DNA from: QIAW01 sp035487295
Lineage (GTDB): Bacteria > Acidobacteriota > Terriglobia > Terriglobales > Acidobacteriaceae
Assembly: GCA_035487295.1 (NCBI GenBank)
Contig: DATHMH010000022.1
Location: forward strand, 62,001 to 126,000
Direction: 5' to 3'
DNA length: 64,000 nucleotides
Shown here piece by piece: positions 61,478 to 64,000 of the stretch. The number at the start of each line of letters is the position of its first letter. The stretch's first letter is position 1. Made by a program: the position numbers and the translations under genes. The notes under the pieces are model-generated. The model was not told the origin of the DNA. It did no database searches and saw only the letters and a list, made by a program, of their open reading frames with translations.

Positions 61478-61954
61478 ATGGGCCTCATACTTCGATCCTC
61501 AGACATTCATGCCGTGGGCTGCTATACCACAACCCCGATTCCTGCCCGAACCATGACGGTGGAATACACCGGCGAACGCATCTCCCCGGAAGAGGGCGAT
61601 AACCGCTACGAACACCGCGAGGTCACCTACTTGTTCGGCATGGAGGACGGCAAAACCGTGATTGATGGCTACGGTATGGCGGCTTTTATCAATCACTCCT
61701 GCGACCCTAACTGCGAGACCGATGAGATCGACGGACGTGTTTGGATCATCTCCATTCGCAACATCTCCCCCGGCGAAGAGCTTACCTACGATTACAACCT
61801 CTACGACGGCGAAGACGACGATCCGGCGCCCTGCTATTGCGGCGCAACGAATTGCCGGGGAAGCATGTACTCCCCGGAAGAACTCGAACGGCAAAAGCAA
61901 AATCAGTTGCAAGCCGCAAGTTCCAAGCTCCAAGGGGCGCTCTCGACGGCGTAA
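61478..61954 (+). CDS. SET-domain protein methyltransferase
   Basis: The 158-residue product is a compact SET lysine methyltransferase. Visible motifs are VEYTGERIS, the SAM/active-site FINHSCDPNC (70-79), ISPGEELTYDYN with Tyr104/Tyr106, and a post-SET CYCGATNCRG with Cys119, Cys121 and Cys126. With Cys79 these give the four zinc ligands seen in SU(VAR)3-9-type enzymes. Bacterial SET proteins are less common, and targets (ribosomal or DNA-binding proteins) are unknown. The 25 residues after the post-SET part are Gln/Lys-rich. No strong ribosome binding site is visible before ATG 61478. Confidence 0.92.
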   Translation: MGLILRSSDIHAVGCYTTTPIPARTMTVEYTGERISPEEGDNRYEHREVTYLFGMEDGKTVIDGYGMAAFINHSCDPNCETDEIDGRVWIISIRNISPGEELTYDYNLYDGEDDDPAPCYCGATNCRGSMYSPEELERQKQNQLQAASSKLQGALSTA

Positions 61955-62026
61955 GCAGCACCCTGTACCCGATCAAGATTTCTTCAGGCCGATGCCAGGC
62001 ATTCTTCCAGAAGAAATCTTCCTTAT

Positions 62027-62060
62027 CTGCGACAATCAGCGTTCATCTGCGGCCAGCTTT
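62027..62060. repeat. Dispersed intergenic repeat
   Basis: TATCTGCGACAATCAGCGTT, CATCTGCGGCCAG is the inverse of the words at 32437-32465. TCTGCGTCTCCGCGGTAAAT follows at about 62075-62096. Confidence 0.55.
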
Positions 62061-62135
62061 TGATTTTCTTGCTTTCTCTGCGTCTCCGCGGTAAATCTCG
62101 ATCTGAGTCACTGCACTTTTGCTACACTTCGATGC

Positions 62136-63026
62136 ATGGCAGCGCGCCGCCTCATCATCAATGCAGACGACTTCGGCCTGACCTCGGGTGTGAATCGCGC
62201 CATTGCCGACGCCCACCGCTCGGGCATCGTGACCTCGTCGACCCTGATGGCGAATTCGCAGGCCTTTGCCGAAGCGGTCAGCCTCGCGAAACAGAATTCA
62301 AACCTCAGCGTAGGATGCCATGTTGTGCTGACCGACGGCGCCCCGGTGTCTCCACCCGAAAAAATACCTACACTTCTTTCGTCCAATGGAACCGCCAGTC
62401 AATTTCGCGAGAGCCTCACCTCGTTTGCGCTGGCGGCTCTGCGCGGACGGCTCAACCAGCAGGAGATCGCAGCCGAAATAGCGGCCCAAATCACTAAACT
62501 GCAGGCCGCAGGTGTGCAAGTCTCGCATGTGGATAGCCACAAACACAGCCATATCTTTCCGGCAATCTTTAAACCATTACTTGCGGTCGCGCGCGACTTC
62601 GGAGTACGCGCTGTACGTAACCCTTTTGGCCCGCTCAAAACCTTGGCTTACGCCCACCTGATGCGTCGTCCCAAGCTGTGGACGCGCTACACAGAAGTTG
62701 GCATCCTTCGCCGTTACGCACAACAGTTCCGCACCCAGGTCGCAGCCCACGGCATGATCACGCCTGATGGCAGCTTCGGTGTTGTGGTCACCGGCGCGCT
62801 TACGCAAGAGCTGTTTGACGCCGTGATTGGCTGCATTCCAGAAGGAACATGGGAGTTCGTATGCCATCCCGGTTACAACGATGCCGATTTGGGAAAGCTC
62901 AAGACGCGCCTGCGACACTCGCGCGATGTGGAGCTGCAGATATTGACATCGGCGGCAACGCGGGCGACATTGCAGAGGCATAGAATTAACTTAATTTCGT
63001 ACAAGCAATTGTACGAAACAGGTTAA
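62136..63026 (+). CDS. HpnK/YdjC (ChbG)-family carbohydrate deacetylase
   Basis: The 296-residue product is of the YdjC/ChbG fold, which deacetylates N-acetylated sugars with a metal. The metal motif NADDFGLTSGVNRAI is at residues 9-23, and the His motif is SHVDSHKHSHIFP. GCHVVLTDGAPVSPPEKIPTL matches HpnK, the hopanoid-associated member, but no other hopanoid genes are in view, so the substrate is uncertain. The final codons contain a perfect hairpin, TTTCGTACAA-GCAA-TTGTACGAAA (62995-63018), which may act in RNA ending or stability. Confidence 0.9.
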   Translation: MAARRLIINADDFGLTSGVNRAIADAHRSGIVTSSTLMANSQAFAEAVSLAKQNSNLSVGCHVVLTDGAPVSPPEKIPTLLSSNGTASQFRESLTSFALAALRGRLNQQEIAAEIAAQITKLQAAGVQVSHVDSHKHSHIFPAIFKPLLAVARDFGVRAVRNPFGPLKTLAYAHLMRRPKLWTRYTEVGILRRYAQQFRTQVAAHGMITPDGSFGVVVTGALTQELFDAVIGCIPEGTWEFVCHPGYNDADLGKLKTRLRHSRDVELQILTSAATRATLQRHRINLISYKQLYETG

Positions 63027-63061
63027 GCATTAAACTCTTAATTCCCTGTAAACACAAATTA

Positions 63062-64000
63062 ATGGTCAATACCGCCAAAAACCGCAATGTTTTTACTCTC
63101 GGCTCCCAGATTGGTGGTCCCGATGCTGCAATAGTAACGAGGCAGATCGAACAGCAATTGAGAGATGCAATAAACATTTGGACTGGCGATTATTGCGCTG
63201 AAATCAGAGAATTTGCTTTCCTCTTGAGGGTTGACGGCCAGTTTCACACCTACACTAAAGAGTGGAACATTAACGGCGCACAAAAAGCCAAACGAAAAAA
63301 AGATTGGGTCGAAGTTGAGATTGGGGTGCCTGAAAGCTGGTGGCGGAAAGATCAAGGTCGGAACTACAAGAGGCACCTTGCCGAAGAGATTGAAAAAGGA
63401 CTGCACTCGATGATTCAACTCTTACAGAAAAATGGGCGCTCCATCAACTCCGAGGCATTGTTGACAGATTGGGAGAAGATTAAACGAGACTATCTTGCCC
63501 AAAACTCTGAAAACATTGCGCCGGATCCATTTCTAGCAGAAGCCATGGCCGTATTAAAGAAGTTCAATTTAACAGATGCACCCAAAATCTCACCACAGCC
63601 GAGAGCCAGACAAATGCCTAAGCTCTACATGGGAGATCGATATTGGGAAGCATGGCATGATACTGACAAAGTCACGATTCATTGGGGAGTTCTCGGGAAT
63701 CGGGGTGAAACGCGGATCGTTCGTGTTCGGCATGGCGTAGATCCGTACTCCATTATTGAAAAAGAAGCCCTGGAGCCGCGTGCACAAGGATATCAGGAGG
63801 TCACACAGCTCTCGCGTGTGGAGATTCGATACCTGATCGAAGGCATGGGAAATACAAACGATGTGGACAAACGGCACCAAATACAGCATCTGATGGATGA
63901 ATGCCTTGGCTGGACTGGATTAGGCCACTGTGCGGGAGGAGAAATGGGCAGCGGCACGATGAGCATTTTCTGCCTTGTAGTTGATGTAGATAAGGCTCAG
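63062..64000 (+). CDS. Hypothetical protein with WGR-like domain (3'-truncated)
   Basis: The frame from ATG 63062 stays open to the window edge (313 residues, no stop). The N-terminal 150 residues are charged and helical, with several Trp (ESWWRKDQGRNYKRHLAEEIEKGL). About 185-250 resembles a WGR domain: KLYMGDRYWEAWHDTDKVTIHWGVLGNRGETR and EALEPRAQGYQEVTQ. The end (LGWTGLGHCAGGEMGSGTMS, IFCLVVDVDKAQ) is a motif I have seen only in uncharacterised proteins. WGR domains in eukaryotic PARPs bind DNA ends, but in bacteria the role is open. Base use looks AT-richer than neighbours. No ribosome binding site is evident. Confidence 0.75.
   Translation, partial: MVNTAKNRNVFTLGSQIGGPDAAIVTRQIEQQLRDAINIWTGDYCAEIREFAFLLRVDGQFHTYTKEWNINGAQKAKRKKDWVEVEIGVPESWWRKDQGRNYKRHLAEEIEKGLHSMIQLLQKNGRSINSEALLTDWEKIKRDYLAQNSENIAPDPFLAEAMAVLKKFNLTDAPKISPQPRARQMPKLYMGDRYWEAWHDTDKVTIHWGVLGNRGETRIVRVRHGVDPYSIIEKEALEPRAQGYQEVTQLSRVEIRYLIEGMGNTNDVDKRHQIQHLMDECLGWTGLGHCAGGEMGSGTMSIFCLVVDVDKAQ

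Overview
The window is chromosomal DNA of a diderm bacterium, most likely a member of the Acidobacteriota (Terriglobia-like). That is an inference from the combination of genes: a murC-ftsQ-ftsA-ftsZ division block, BamA/TamB outer-membrane machinery, a futalosine-type menaquinone gene (mqnE) with a UbiA prenyltransferase, a secreted GH44 glycanase carrying Ig-like and DUF11-like modules, CIRCE-controlled groESL, and intergenic spaces crowded with several families of short degenerate repeats. No rRNA, tRNA or CRISPR array was seen.

Layout. Bases 1-10216 hold a 5'-truncated PAS/GAF hybrid histidine kinase, murC, ftsQ, ftsA, ftsZ and a small penicillin-binding transpeptidase, all on the plus strand. 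Bases 10248-14193 carry, on the minus strand, a frameshifted four-helix-bundle gene and a tight tldD / unknown membrane protein / pmbA operon. Bases 14444-20930 carry a YmdB-like phosphodiesterase, a HAD hydrolase, a TPR-secretin and a GH44 enzyme. groES-groEL (22535-25012) have a sigma-70 promoter overlapped by a perfect CIRCE operator and end in a strong terminator.

Directly after that terminator begins an accessory stretch (25030-32800). It holds a 1226-residue protein built as nuclease-like domain + P-loop NTPase + long helical C-terminus (an Avs/STAND-like defence candidate), two unrecognised genes, a REP-associated tyrosine transposase between inverted repeats, small membrane and secreted proteins, and an 83-bp tandem repeat. 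From 32785 to 46093 come a MarR regulator divergent from a membrane protein with a perfect palindromic operator between them, a second hybrid histidine kinase, a duplicated-domain secreted protein, TPR proteins, a class III adenylate cyclase, a deoxyhypusine-synthase-like protein lacking the usual lysine, and a fusion of a ribosome-hibernation (HPF-like) domain to a sigma-70-like factor.

The remainder holds ubiA and mqnE (menaquinone), a triple-BON periplasmic protein, and a compact bamA - surA-like - tamB - pcm operon for envelope biogenesis. After these come a ThiF/MoeB-type E1-like enzyme, a frameshifted sodC, a Thr-rich secreted protein, a small SET-domain methyltransferase with a complete zinc-binding post-SET motif, an HpnK/YdjC deacetylase, and a 3'-truncated protein with a WGR-like domain at the right edge.

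The most unusual items are the HPF-sigma fusion, the NTPase/nuclease defence candidate behind groEL, the degenerate CHAT-like protein inside the tldD-pmbA operon, and the SET-domain protein. All functional assignments rest on motif recognition by eye. Start codons were moved inward where an initiator with a ribosome binding site or the family's usual N-terminus supported it.
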